This document shows positions 8,776-18,115 of a DNA stretch of 64,000 bases, piece after piece. This DNA is from Streptomyces sp. TS71-3 (GTDB lineage: Bacteria > Actinomycetota > Actinomycetes > Streptomycetales > Streptomycetaceae): assembly GCF_018327685.1 (NCBI RefSeq), contig NZ_BNEL01000001.1:5391001-5455000 (forward strand), given 5' to 3'. The notes beneath the pieces are model-generated. The model was given only the letters and a program-made list of their open reading frames with translations. It was not told the origin of the DNA and did not search any database. Each line of letters starts with the position of its first letter. Within the stretch, counting starts at the first letter, position 1. A program made the translations under genes and the position numbers.

Positions 8776-10257
8776 CGACACGACCGGGTCGACCACCCAG
8801 TCGGGGTGCCCCGGCATCGGCGGCGTCGTGGCGCCGTACAGCCACGGGCGCAGGAAGCCGCCGAGGTCCCTCCCGGCCACCTGGGACGCCAGGTCGATGT
8901 AGTCCTGCGTGCTCGCCGCCCGGCCCCGGTAGCGGGCGAACCAGGTCCGCTCGATCCGCTGGAACGTCGCGTCGCCGACCTTCTCCCGCAGGGCGTACAG
9001 CACCAGCGCGGAGCCGTCGTAGCGCATCTTCTTGAAGAGGTTGGGCTCCGTGGGCTCGGCGGGCGCGCCCACGTCGTGCCGCCACTGGTCGTGCTGGCGG
9101 TACGCCTCCTTCATGGCGGCCTCGAAGCTGTCGCCGCCGTGCGCCTCGGAGTAGAGCCGCTCGTAGAAGCGGGCGTGGCCCTCGCTCAGCCACAGGTCGG
9201 ACCAGGTCTTGAGTGCCACGCTGTCGCCGAGCCACTGGTGGGTCAGCTCGTGGACCATGTTGGTCTCGGCGTCGACCCGGGTGCCGAGCAGGTCGGCCTT
9301 GGGGATCAGGGACAGGCCCTGCGTCTCCAGGGCGACCCCGAGGTCCGTGTCGCCGACCAGGATGCCGTAGCTGTTGAAGGGGTAGCGGCCCAGCCGCTGC
9401 TCCAGCCAGGCGATGTGACCCGGGGTCAGCTTCAGGTGCTGCTCGGCCGGGGCGGCCAGCGCGTCCGGGACGACGTCGCGGACCGGCAGGCCGCCCGGTC
9501 CCTTGCGGTCCACGAAGGTGAACCGCCCGATGCCCAGCTGAACGTACTGCGGGGTGACGGGCTGCTCGGACTCGTACGTCCACCTGACCCGACCGTCGGC
9601 GCCCGTGGTGCGGCCCGCGAGCCGGCCGTTGGCCACGGCCTTGAGGTCCGGGGGAGTGGTGATGTGGAAGGTGAACGGGGCCCGGAGGCTGGGGTGGTCG
9701 TCGGCCGGGAAGATCATCTTGGCGCCGTTCGGCTGCGGGTACAGGATGGTCCCGTCGGGTGTGGGGATCCAGCCGTAGTCCGAGATGGCGTCGTCGCGGT
9801 GCCGGGTCTGGGCGGGGTCCGCGGTGTAGGAGACCGTGACGGTGAAGGTGCTCCCGTCGGCGATCGGGGCCGCGGGCGTGACCACCAGCTCGTCGCCGTC
9901 CCGCTGGAAGGCGGCCGGCTCGCCGTTCACCCTGACCGTGTGCAGGGTGTTGCCCGCGAAGTCGAGGTCGAAGCGGGAGAGCGCCTGGGTGGCGGTGGCC
10001 CTGATCGTCGTCGTCGCCTCGAACGGCGTCCTCGGGGCCTGCCAGTCGAAGTCCAGGGTGTAGTGGCGGACGGTGTAGCCGCCGTTCCCGTCCAGCGGGA
10101 AGATCGGATCGCCGAGCCCCGGGGCACCCGGCGAGGGTGCCGGTGCGGTGGACGAGGCGGCGTAGGAGACCGGCGCGGTCAGGGCGGCCACGGCGGCGAC
10201 CGCCGCGGCCAGGGCCGGCACGGATCTGCTGCGGCTCGTGGTGCGATGCATGCTCAT
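8773..10257 (-). CDS. secreted M1-family zinc metallopeptidase (aminopeptidase N-like)
   Basis: Protein of 494 aa with a Sec-type signal peptide ending near ALTAPVSYA (about residue 33). The zinc site is HELTH at 336-340 with the third ligand Glu359 in WLSEGHA, the HExxH-18-E pattern of M1 peptidases. The substrate-binding loop reads ALETQGLSLI, the usual secreted-actinomycete replacement of GAMEN. At about 500 aa it lacks the long C-terminal helical domain of full aminopeptidase N, as in many secreted actinobacterial members. ATG start at 10257 with GAAGG upstream; a second ATG lies two codons later. It lies downstream of the chitinase on the same strand with a terminator-like hairpin between, so transcription is likely separate. 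Role: extracellular peptide degradation. Confidence 0.9.
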   Translation of the reverse strand: MSMHRTTSRSRSVPALAAAVAAVAALTAPVSYAASSTAPAPSPGAPGLGDPIFPLDGNGGYTVRHYTLDFDWQAPRTPFEATTTIRATATQALSRFDLDFAGNTLHTVRVNGEPAAFQRDGDELVVTPAAPIADGSTFTVTVSYTADPAQTRHRDDAISDYGWIPTPDGTILYPQPNGAKMIFPADDHPSLRAPFTFHITTPPDLKAVANGRLAGRTTGADGRVRWTYESEQPVTPQYVQLGIGRFTFVDRKGPGGLPVRDVVPDALAAPAEQHLKLTPGHIAWLEQRLGRYPFNSYGILVGDTDLGVALETQGLSLIPKADLLGTRVDAETNMVHELTHQWLGDSVALKTWSDLWLSEGHARFYERLYSEAHGGDSFEAAMKEAYRQHDQWRHDVGAPAEPTEPNLFKKMRYDGSALVLYALREKVGDATFQRIERTWFARYRGRAASTQDYIDLASQVAGRDLGGFLRPWLYGATTPPMPGHPDWVVDPVVS

Positions 10258-10411
10258 CGGAACCTTCGGTCGGCGGATGCTCTCTGTCGGCCTGTGGGGG
10301 GAGCAGGCGTCGACTGGTCAGACGCGCGAGATCCGTGGGGCGTTGTGCGCCGCGAGCGCCGAGAGCGCCGGGAGGGCTGGGAACGCCGAGGGGAACGGGA
10401 GGAACGCGGAA

Positions 10412-10439
10412 GGGGCGGAGGCCCGAAGGCCCCCGCCCC
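10412..10439 (-). terminator. strong hairpin downstream of the chitinase gene
   Basis: A 12-position stem (11 pairs, one A-C mismatch) closes on a CGAA tetraloop; the left arm begins GGGGCGG and the right arm ends CCGCCCC. It lies 11 bases after the chitinase stop and has no T-run, typical of Streptomyces terminators. Confidence 0.6.
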
Positions 10440-10450
10440 CCGCCGTCCGC

Positions 10451-11710
<1,260 letters not shown>

Positions 11711-11805
11711 CGGTTCTCCTCGTGGGGGAGGGGATCGAACGTCGTCGTACGTGCCGTGCCGTGGACCTCTGAGCGCCCGGGTGAACAGATGAGGGCGCTG
11801 GCTGA

Positions 11806-11835
11806 ACAGTAGAGAGGACTAGACCATTGCGTCAA
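11806..11835 (-). promoter_or_regulatory. chitinase promoter
   Basis: On the minus strand TTGACG (11835-11830) and TACTGT (11811-11806) are 18 bases apart, about 96 bases upstream of the chitinase ATG. The downstream operator copy lies within the spacer. Confidence 0.65.
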
Positions 11836-11847
11836 TGGTGTGTACCA
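11815..11847 (-). promoter_or_regulatory. chitinase-type 12-bp direct-repeat operator, two copies
   Basis: Minus strand copies TGGTACACACCA (11847-11836) and TGGTCTAGTCCT (11826-11815) start 21 bp apart, two helical turns, with the -35 hexamer between them. They match 9 and 10 of 12 positions of TGGTCTAGACCA, the form known from Streptomyces chitinase promoters and from DasR sites. Which protein binds is not decided by sequence. Confidence 0.6.
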
Positions 11848-12103
11848 AGCATGTCGGGAGGCCCCTCGGCGCATGGACGGAGCGCGAACCGCCACGTCTC
11901 ATTTCCCCCGATACGCCGGTGACGGTCCGTCTCCAATCGGGCATACTCAACCCGCCACCGCCGCTGATCAGTGCCGTCCGTGACCCGGGCAGCCCGGTTC
12001 GGCAGCGGTGCAGCACGTTCCCGGGGACACCCCGGACCCGGCGGCGCCGCCACACCCCGTGCGCGTGTCCGCCGTCATGCCCGACAGGGAGGAGAGCAGC
12101 GCC
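11848..12103. other. intergenic region between divergent chitinase and acyl-CoA dehydrogenase genes
   Basis: About 250 bp with no supported gene. An in-frame ATG at 12008 would extend the dehydrogenase by 32 low-quality residues and is not favoured. No convincing promoter for the dehydrogenase was identified. Confidence 0.4.
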
Positions 12104-13333
12104 ATGCCAGAGGTGACGGGGGACGCGCTCAGCGTGTCGTTCGAAGGCAGCGGAGGAAGACCCCGGGGCAGCGGCCCCGGACCCGTGGACCGGCTCCTTC
12201 CCACCGAGGAGTCCCGCGACCTGCTCGCGCTCGTGCGCGAGGTGGCGCGCCGGGAGATCACGCCGGTCGCGGCGGAAGAGGAGGACGCCGGGCACTTCCC
12301 GAGGGCCCTTTTCAGGCTGCTCTCCACGTCGGGGCTGCTCGGCCTGCCCTACGACGCCGAGTACGGAGGCGGCGGCCAGCCGTACGAGGTCTACCTTCAG
12401 GTCGTCGAGGAACTCGCCGCCGCCCGCCTGACCGTCGGGCTCGGCGCGAGCGTGCACACCCTGTCCAGCCATGCCCTGGCCTGCTTCGGCAGCAAGGAGC
12501 AGCGGGCCGAGCACCTGCCCGCCATGCTCGGCGGGGGACTCCTTGGGGCGTACTGCCTCTCCGAGCCCGGCTCGGGCTCCGACGCCGCGTCGCTGCGCGC
12601 CAGAGCGGTGCGCGACGGCGACGACTGGGTGCTGACCGGCACCAAGGCATGGATCACCCACGCCGGCGTCGCCGACTTCTACACCGTCCTCGCCCGCACC
12701 TCGGACGAGGGCTCACGCGGCATCACGGCCTTCCTGGTGCCGGGGGACGCGCCGGGGCTGAGCGCCGCCGCACCGGAGCGGAAGATGGGCATGAAGGGCT
12801 CGCCCACCGCCCTGGTCCACCTGGACGGGGTGCGGGTGCCCGACGCCCGCCGGATCGGCGAGGAGGGCCAGGGTTTCGCCATCGCGCTGTCCGCGCTGGA
12901 CTCCGGGCGGCTCGGGATCGCGGCCTGCGCGGTCGGGCTGGCGCAGGCCGCCCTGGACGAGGCCATGGCGTACGCCCTGGAGCGGCAGCAGTTCGGGAGG
13001 CCGATCGCGGACTTCCAGGGGCTGCGGTTCCTGCTCGCGGACATGGCCACCGCCGTCGAGGCGGGTCGCGCCCTCTACCTGTCCGCGGCCCGGCTGCGCG
13101 ACGCGGGCAGGCCCTTCTCCCGGCAGGCCGCCATGGCGAAGCTCCAGTGCACCGACGCCGCGATGCGGGTCACCACGGACGCCGTCCAGGTGCTCGGCGG
13201 ATACGGCTACACCGCCGACTTCCCCGTCGAGCGCTACCTGCGCGAGGCCAAGATGTTGCAGATCGTCGAGGGCACGAACCAGATCCAGCGCGTGGTCATC
13301 GCCCGTCACCTGCTCGGTCCTGAAACGGGCTGA
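12104..13333 (+). CDS. acyl-CoA dehydrogenase
   Basis: Protein of 409 aa. The flavin signature YCLSEPGSGSDAASLRARA lies near 150-170, followed by WITHAGVADFYTV. The C-terminal part has ALERQQFGRPIADFQGLRFLLADM, QVLGGYGYTADFPVERYLREAKMLQI and EGTNQIQR, whose Glu at about 389 is the usual catalytic base. It oxidises acyl-CoA thioesters to enoyl-CoA, passing electrons to ETF. The ATG at 12104 is preceded by GGGAGGAG with 9 bases spacing, better than the upstream in-frame ATGs at 12008 and 12077. It stands alone, so chain length or branched substrate cannot be inferred. Confidence 0.93.
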   Translation: MPEVTGDALSVSFEGSGGRPRGSGPGPVDRLLPTEESRDLLALVREVARREITPVAAEEEDAGHFPRALFRLLSTSGLLGLPYDAEYGGGGQPYEVYLQVVEELAAARLTVGLGASVHTLSSHALACFGSKEQRAEHLPAMLGGGLLGAYCLSEPGSGSDAASLRARAVRDGDDWVLTGTKAWITHAGVADFYTVLARTSDEGSRGITAFLVPGDAPGLSAAAPERKMGMKGSPTALVHLDGVRVPDARRIGEEGQGFAIALSALDSGRLGIAACAVGLAQAALDEAMAYALERQQFGRPIADFQGLRFLLADMATAVEAGRALYLSAARLRDAGRPFSRQAAMAKLQCTDAAMRVTTDAVQVLGGYGYTADFPVERYLREAKMLQIVEGTNQIQRVVIARHLLGPETG

Positions 13334-13550
13334 CCCGGCGGAACGGGACCGGGGGCGCCGCGAGCCTCACCCATTCGGGGTCGTGGCGCCCCGGCAGCGT
13401 CTTGCCCCGCTCCGCCCAGGAGCGCAGCAGGGCACGGTAGATCGGCGGGTCGGGCTGCGGCGCCCGGGGTGCCAGGCGAATCGATTCTGCCGAGACGGGT
13501 ACCAGAAGGCGGCGACGGCGACCCGTCGCCTGCCAGATCGGAGCGGTCAT
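13296..13550 (-). CDS. small conserved-looking hypothetical protein
   Basis: ORF of 84 aa opposite the 3' end of the acyl-CoA dehydrogenase, overlapping it by 38 bp. The central segment PPIYRALLRSWAERGKTLPG followed by RHDPEWVRLAAPPV has the look of small streptomycete proteins with an IYRALxxxW...LPGRxDPEW pattern; this recollection is unverified. No membrane segment or Cys motif. The ATG at 13550 has a poor ribosome site; a downstream GTG could be used. Function unknown. Confidence 0.45.
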   Translation of the reverse strand: MTAPIWQATGRRRRLLVPVSAESIRLAPRAPQPDPPIYRALLRSWAERGKTLPGRHDPEWVRLAAPPVPFRRVSPFQDRAGDGR

Positions 13551-13676
13551 ACGCTGCCAACGCCGCCGGTGCGCACCAGGTCACCGCCCGGGGAAATCGT
13601 CCGTCAGTTCACGCCCCGCGCGGTGGTCGTGCGCTGGGCGCCGCGCCGTCGGACGCCGAGCACGCGTTCACACGCT

Positions 13677-13766
13677 GAGCCCGCGTCAGGAGTCGAGCAC
13701 GTGTCAGGGACCGAGCAGGCGTCACGCGCCGAGCACATGTCAGGAGTCGAGCACGTCTCAGGAGCC
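13677..13766. repeat. five tandem 18-bp repeats
   Basis: Five contiguous units starting at 13677, 13695, 13713, 13731 and 13749 follow the pattern GAGCACGTGTCAGGAGTC with 2-6 changes each. The 18-bp period keeps frame on all strands, so open frames read through as hexapeptide repeats on both strands, but no convincing gene start accompanies them. The surrounding stretch 13551-13940 holds no other supported feature. Confidence 0.75.
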
Positions 13767-13940
13767 GTCGGCTTGTGAGGCCTCGACGACCGGCGGCCGG
13801 CCGCGGGAGCCCGCGGCCACCCGGAGTCACCGGGCCCGGCCATCCGTGGAACGGGCCGGCCGGGGCCGCTGTGCGGTACCGGGGAGCGTGCCCAGGCCGC
13901 CCCAAGGCGGCGTGCGGTGCGTGGGACGGCGGGACGGCGC

Positions 13941-14366
13941 TCAGGCCGCCGGGCTGCGCAGCTGCGGGGCCGGCATGGGCCGGGAGCCCGGTCCGCCCAC
14001 GTGCGAGAACGGCTGCGTCCGCCAGTCCAGGCTCTGGGGCAGCGTCAGCAGCAGGGGCGCCTCCGGCTCCTGGTCCCCTGACGAGGCGTCGGGTGACCAG
14101 GCGTCCGCCGCCGGGCGTCCCGTACCCGCGCAGACCTGGAGGCCGAACGGGTCCCAGGGCGAGGGGCACAGCGCGTGCTCGGGCAGGGCGTCCTCGTCGG
14201 CGAGGAGCGCGATGGACTGGGCGCAGTCCGGGCAGATCACCCGGTAGGTCTCGAAGGTGTCGTCGGAGTCGAACTCGGAGTCAGGTTCGACACCCTCCGG
14301 CGCGGGCTCGATGGCCGGCTGCTGCTTCGTGCGGGCAGCACGACCGGGGCGCTTCAGGCTCTGCAT
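13941..14366 (-). CDS. hypothetical protein with CxxC motif
   Basis: Protein of 141 aa. The N-terminus is basic (QSLKRPGRAARTKQQ), then an acidic stretch EPDSEFDSDDTFETYRV, then ICPDCAQSIALLADEDALPE followed by HALCPSPWDPFGLQVC. CPDC plus two later Cys could form a zinc site. The C-terminal 50 residues are Pro/Gly-rich and probably disordered. ATG at 14366 has GAGGGGG about 9 bases upstream; the longer frame from 14468 has no ribosome site. Divergent from the Lrp/AsnC gene. No function can be assigned. Confidence 0.7.
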   Translation of the reverse strand: MQSLKRPGRAARTKQQPAIEPAPEGVEPDSEFDSDDTFETYRVICPDCAQSIALLADEDALPEHALCPSPWDPFGLQVCAGTGRPAADAWSPDASSGDQEPEAPLLLTLPQSLDWRTQPFSHVGGPGSRPMPAPQLRSPAA

Positions 14367-14580
14367 GGATATGTATCCCCCTCGGGTGGGCCGACCGGCC
14401 GTTGCGACCGCGACCAAGGCAAGCATTTCCCGTCCCGCCCGGCGGATAATCGCGGCATGCCGCCCCACCCCCCGGGAACGTTGTGGTTTTCATCACATGA
14501 ACGCCCGGGTGTCTGACGTCCCGTTTAGCGCGCCGCCATGAGGGCCGTCGTTCGAGTACCCGCGGTGAACAGCGGCACTG

Positions 14581-14594
14581 TAGGTTCTTGCGGC
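14581..14594 (+). promoter_or_regulatory. -10 element for leaderless lrp-like transcript
   Basis: TAGGTT at 14581-14586 ends 8 bases before the ATG at 14595, with no ribosome site between, so transcription probably starts at or beside the start codon. No clear -35 hexamer. Confidence 0.5.
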
Positions 14595-15035
14595 ATGGAG
14601 GAGCTGGATCGGCGGATCGTACGACTGCTCGTCGAGGACGGGCGGATGAGTTATACGGACCTGGGCAAAGCCACAGGCCTGTCCACCTCGGCCGTGCACC
14701 AGCGGGTGCGCCGGCTGGAGCAGCGCGGTGTCATCCGCGGCTACACGGCCGTCGTCGACCCGGAGGCGGTCGGGCTGCCGATGACGGCGTTCATCTCCGT
14801 GAAGCCGTTCGACCCCAGCGCCCCCGACGACATCGCGGAGCGCCTCGCGGAGGTGCCCGAGATCGAGGCCTGCCACAGCGTCGCGGGCGACGAGAACTAC
14901 ATCCTCAAGGTCCGCGTCGCCACCCCCTACGAGCTGGAGGACATCCTCGCCCGGGTCCGCTCCCTCGCCGGTGTCTCGACCCGTACGACGGTCGTCCTCT
15001 CCACCCCGTACGAGGCCCGCCCGCCACGCCTGTGA
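14595..15035 (+). CDS. Lrp/AsnC-family transcriptional regulator
   Basis: Protein of 146 aa. It begins MEELDRRIVRLLVEDGRMSY, the classical AsnC-type helix-turn-helix, with the recognition helix in LSTSAVHQRVRRLEQRGVIRGYTAVVDP (to about 57). The RAM effector-binding domain follows, with the signature VAGDENYILKVRV and TTVVLSTPYE. Such proteins form octamers that sense amino acids. A GTG/ATG extension upstream (from 14538) is rejected because the ATG at 14595 fits the family N-terminus and the leaderless -10. Likely autoregulated; the amidohydrolase 52 bp downstream could be a target, which is inference. Confidence 0.92.
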   Translation: MEELDRRIVRLLVEDGRMSYTDLGKATGLSTSAVHQRVRRLEQRGVIRGYTAVVDPEAVGLPMTAFISVKPFDPSAPDDIAERLAEVPEIEACHSVAGDENYILKVRVATPYELEDILARVRSLAGVSTRTTVVLSTPYEARPPRL

Positions 15036-15087
15036 CGCACGGGTGTCCCGTGACCTGAGGGAACGCCAGGGCGAGCACACTGGTCCC

Positions 15088-16704
15088 ATGACACACCGCA
15101 CCACGCTGCTGCGCCGCGGCACCGTCCACAGCCCGGCGGACCCGGGCGCCACCGCCATGGTCACCGAAGGGGACCGGGTGGCCTGGGTGGGCTCGGAGGC
15201 GGCCGCGGACGGATTCGCCGACGGGGTGGACGAGACCGTCGATCTCGAAGGCGCCCTGGTCACCCCGGCCTTCACGGACGCCCACGTGCACCTCACGTCC
15301 ACCGGCCTCGCGCTCACCGGACTCGACCTCAGCACGGCCGGCTCGCTCGACGACTGCCTGGCGCGGATCCGGGCGCACGCGGCCGCCCGGCCCGGCGACC
15401 GGGTGCTCCTGGGGCACGGCTGGGACGCGGCGCGCTGGCCCGGCGGCCGGCCGCCCACGCGCGTGGAGCTGGACGTCGCCACCGGCGGCCGGCCGCTGTA
15501 CCTCTCCCGCATCGACGTGCACTCCGCCGTGGTCACCAGCGCGCTGCTGGACCTGGTGCCGGGCATCGCCGACCGCGCCGGCCACCACCCCGAGGGACCG
15601 CTCACCCGCGACGCCCACCACGCCGTGCGCGCCGCCGCCCTCGGCGCCGTCACCCCGCGGCAGCGCACCGAGGCCCAGCGCGCCGCCCTGCGGCACGCCG
15701 CATCCCTGGGCATCGGGACCCTGCACGAGTGCGGCGGGCCCGAGATCTCCAGCGAGGACGACTTCGCGGGGCTGCTCGCCCTCGCCGCCGCCGAGCCGGT
15801 CCCGCGGGTCATCGGCTACTGGGCGGCCCGGGTCTCCGGCGAGAAGGACGCGGCGCGGGTGCGCGACCTCGGCGCGCTCGGTGCCGCGGGCGACCTCTTC
15901 GTGGACGGCGCCCTCGGCTCGGGCACCGCCTGCCTGCACGCCCCTTATGCCGACGCGCCGGGTACCGGTGCCGCCTACCTGGACGCCGACGACATCGCCG
16001 CGCACGTCGCCGCGTGCACCGAGGCGGGGTTGCAGGCCGGGTTCCACGCCATCGGCGACGCCGCCGTGAGCGCCGTCGTCGAGGGGACGCGGGCCGCCGC
16101 GGACCGCGTCGGCCACGCGCGGGTGCGCGCCGGGCGGCACCGGATCGAGCACGCGGAGATGCTCACCCCCGAGACGGTCGCCGGCTTCGCGGAACTGGGC
16201 CTCACCGCGTCCGTCCAGCCCCGCTTCGACGAGCTGTGGGGCGGTGAGGCGGGCATGTACGCCGACCGCCTCGGCGTCGAGCGGGCCCGCACCCTCAACC
16301 CGTTCGCCGCGCTGCTGCGGGCCGGGGTGCCCCTCGCGCTCGGCTCCGACAGCCCGGTGACCCCCCTGGGCCCGTGGGCGGCCGTGCGCGCCGCCGCCCA
16401 CCACCACACCCCGGAGCACCGGATCTCGGTGCGCGCCGCGTTCACGGCGCACACCCGGGGCGGGCACCGCGCCGCCGGCAACGACGACGGGGGAGTGCTG
16501 GTGCCGGGGGCGCCGGCGGACTACGCCGTGTGGCGCGCTGGCGACCTCGTGGTGCACGCCCCGGACGACCGCGTGGCCCGCTGGTCCACCGACCCCAGCT
16601 CACGGGTGCCCGGCCTTCCGGACCTCGCGCCCGGACTCGACCTGCCCGTCTGCCTGCGCACGGTGGTCGCGGGACGGACGGTCCACATGCGGCCGGCCGG
16701 GTGA
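15088..16704 (+). CDS. YtcJ-like metal-dependent amidohydrolase
   Basis: Protein of 538 aa. The amidohydrolase metal site starts with VTPAFTDAHVHLTSTGLALT near residues 60-80. A second cluster is GFHAIGDAAVSAVVEG, then RHRIEHAEMLTPE, and LALGSDSPVTPLGPW supplies the last Asp. This order matches the amidohydrolase-3 (YtcJ/COG1574) group, whose natural substrates are mostly unknown. The start ATG at 15088 follows CACACT by 6 bases and lacks a ribosome site, suggesting a leaderless mRNA. It lies just after the Lrp-type gene. No signal peptide; cytosolic. Confidence 0.88.
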   Translation: MTHRTTLLRRGTVHSPADPGATAMVTEGDRVAWVGSEAAADGFADGVDETVDLEGALVTPAFTDAHVHLTSTGLALTGLDLSTAGSLDDCLARIRAHAAARPGDRVLLGHGWDAARWPGGRPPTRVELDVATGGRPLYLSRIDVHSAVVTSALLDLVPGIADRAGHHPEGPLTRDAHHAVRAAALGAVTPRQRTEAQRAALRHAASLGIGTLHECGGPEISSEDDFAGLLALAAAEPVPRVIGYWAARVSGEKDAARVRDLGALGAAGDLFVDGALGSGTACLHAPYADAPGTGAAYLDADDIAAHVAACTEAGLQAGFHAIGDAAVSAVVEGTRAAADRVGHARVRAGRHRIEHAEMLTPETVAGFAELGLTASVQPRFDELWGGEAGMYADRLGVERARTLNPFAALLRAGVPLALGSDSPVTPLGPWAAVRAAAHHHTPEHRISVRAAFTAHTRGGHRAAGNDDGGVLVPGAPADYAVWRAGDLVVHAPDDRVARWSTDPSSRVPGLPDLAPGLDLPVCLRTVVAGRTVHMRPAG

Positions 16705-16812
16705 TGTCGGGGACGCGCACCGCGCCGGCCGGGGCCCCGTCCCGCGCAGGACGGCCGGGGCTGCCACCGCGCTGACCTGCGGATCGCCGGGACACCCCAG
16801 GTCGGACCGCTG

Positions 16813-16843
16813 TTGACAGGAGGCGGCCGGTGGTGGGTAGGTT
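16813..16843 (+). promoter_or_regulatory. strong consensus promoter, 390 bp before the mannose synthase gene
   Basis: TTGACA (16813-16818), 19-base spacer, TAGGTT (16838-16843): near-perfect vegetative hexamers. Transcription would start near 16850 on the plus strand. Confidence 0.55.
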
Positions 16844-16849
16844 CGGCCG

Positions 16850-17232
16850 GGTCCACCGCTGGACGTCCGACCGCGGCGCCTTGAGGCAGTCGTCCGACGT
16901 CGCTGGGCCATGGGGTGGTGCCCGCACCGGTGCACCGCCGCTGGGAGCCAGGCTCAGCGCCCGCGGTACGGGGGCGCGGGAGCCGGGCCGCCGAAGGGCG
17001 TCCCCCGCCGCTCGCCCGCGAGCGACGGAGACGGTGCGATCCGGACGGGCCCGGCCGGCTCAGTAGACAACGGCTCTCGGTCGATCCGCAGCCAGCGGGT
17101 CCCAGGCCGGCCCGAAGGGCGCCGGGCCCGTCCGCCGTATGCAGCCTGATCCCGCGCGAAAGGCCCGTGCCGCCACGGCACCCCAGGCCGCGGCCATTAA
17201 GGTGGCCCCTGTCACGACAGAAGGGGCAGTTG
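16850..17232 (+). other. long untranslated leader or unannotated small RNA region
   Basis: About 380 bp between the consensus promoter and the mannose synthase start. An open frame from a GTG at 16830 (78 codons) begins inside the -10 region and shows no protein features. A TAAGGT near 17199 may be a second, closer promoter. No riboswitch or known RNA family was recognised. Confidence 0.35.
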
Positions 17233-18045
17233 GTGAACGAGGGCGATGGGGTGTCCGAGGCGCCCGAGCGGGGGAGCAGGTTCGGCCCGCTCGGTACGGC
17301 CTTGGTGATCATTCCGACCTACGACGAGGCCGAGAACATCAAGTCCATCGTGGGCCGGGTGCGGGAGAGCGTGCCCGAGGCGCACATCCTCGTCGCCGAC
17401 GACAACAGCCCGGACGGCACCGGCAAGCTCGCCGACGAGCTCGCCGTGGTGGACGATCAGGTCCATGTGCTGCACCGTACCGGCAAGGAGGGGCTGGGCG
17501 CCGCCTACCTGGCCGGCTTCCGGTGGGGCCTGGAGCGGGACTACGGCGTGCTGATCGAGATGGACGCCGACGGCTCCCACCAGCCGGAGGAGCTGCCCCG
17601 GCTGCTCACGGCGCTGGGCAGCGCCGACCTGGTGCTGGGGTCCCGCTGGGTGCCGGGCGGACGCGTGGTCAACTGGCCCAAGTACCGGGAGATGATCTCC
17701 CGGGGCGGCAGCACCTATTCGCGGGTGCTGCTCGACATGCCGCTGAAGGACATCACGGGCGGCTTCAGAGCCTTCAGACGCGAGACCCTCGAAGGGCTCG
17801 GCCTGAACCAGGTCGCATCCCAGGGCTACTGCTTCCAGGTCGACCTGGCCCGCCGGGCGGTCCGGGCCGGATACCAGGTCGTGGAGGTGCCGATCACCTT
17901 CGTGGAGCGGGTGTACGGGGACTCCAAGATGAGCCGCGACATCTTCGTGGAGGCACTCTGGCGGGTCACCGCCTGGGGCGTCACGGAGCGGTTCGGCAAG
18001 CTGCTCGGTCCTCCCGGAAGCGACCGGGGCACGGTGGGGAAGTGA
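17233..18045 (+). CDS. ppm1: polyprenol-phosphate mannose synthase (DPM1-like GT2 glycosyltransferase)
   Basis: Protein of 270 aa. The GT2 core opens with ALVIIPTYDEAENI, then VADDNSPDGTG (nucleotide-sugar Asp), EMDADGSHQPEELP (DxD-type metal site) and VLGSRWVPGG. DITGGFRAFRRE and VEVPITFVERVYGDSKMS are typical of bacterial dolichol/polyprenol-phosphate mannosyltransferases. It transfers mannose from GDP-mannose to polyprenyl phosphate at the membrane face, supplying the donor for protein O-mannosylation and glycolipids. It lacks the N-terminal Lnt domain fused in mycobacterial Ppm1. GTG at 17233 has GAAGGGG 6 bases upstream; a TTG one codon earlier is an alternative. Confidence 0.92.
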   Translation: MNEGDGVSEAPERGSRFGPLGTALVIIPTYDEAENIKSIVGRVRESVPEAHILVADDNSPDGTGKLADELAVVDDQVHVLHRTGKEGLGAAYLAGFRWGLERDYGVLIEMDADGSHQPEELPRLLTALGSADLVLGSRWVPGGRVVNWPKYREMISRGGSTYSRVLLDMPLKDITGGFRAFRRETLEGLGLNQVASQGYCFQVDLARRAVRAGYQVVEVPITFVERVYGDSKMSRDIFVEALWRVTAWGVTERFGKLLGPPGSDRGTVGK

Positions 18046-18115
18046 CGGGGGACCGCCTCCGGAAGTGATCGGGGGGCCGGTGCCGAACGGGCCCCTGCCC
18101 AGGCACACTGGAACC

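Noticed and set aside
16850..17232. RNase P RNA, tmRNA or a riboswitch in the long leader
   Set aside because: I looked for the conserved blocks of rnpB and tmRNA and for known riboswitch cores and saw none.
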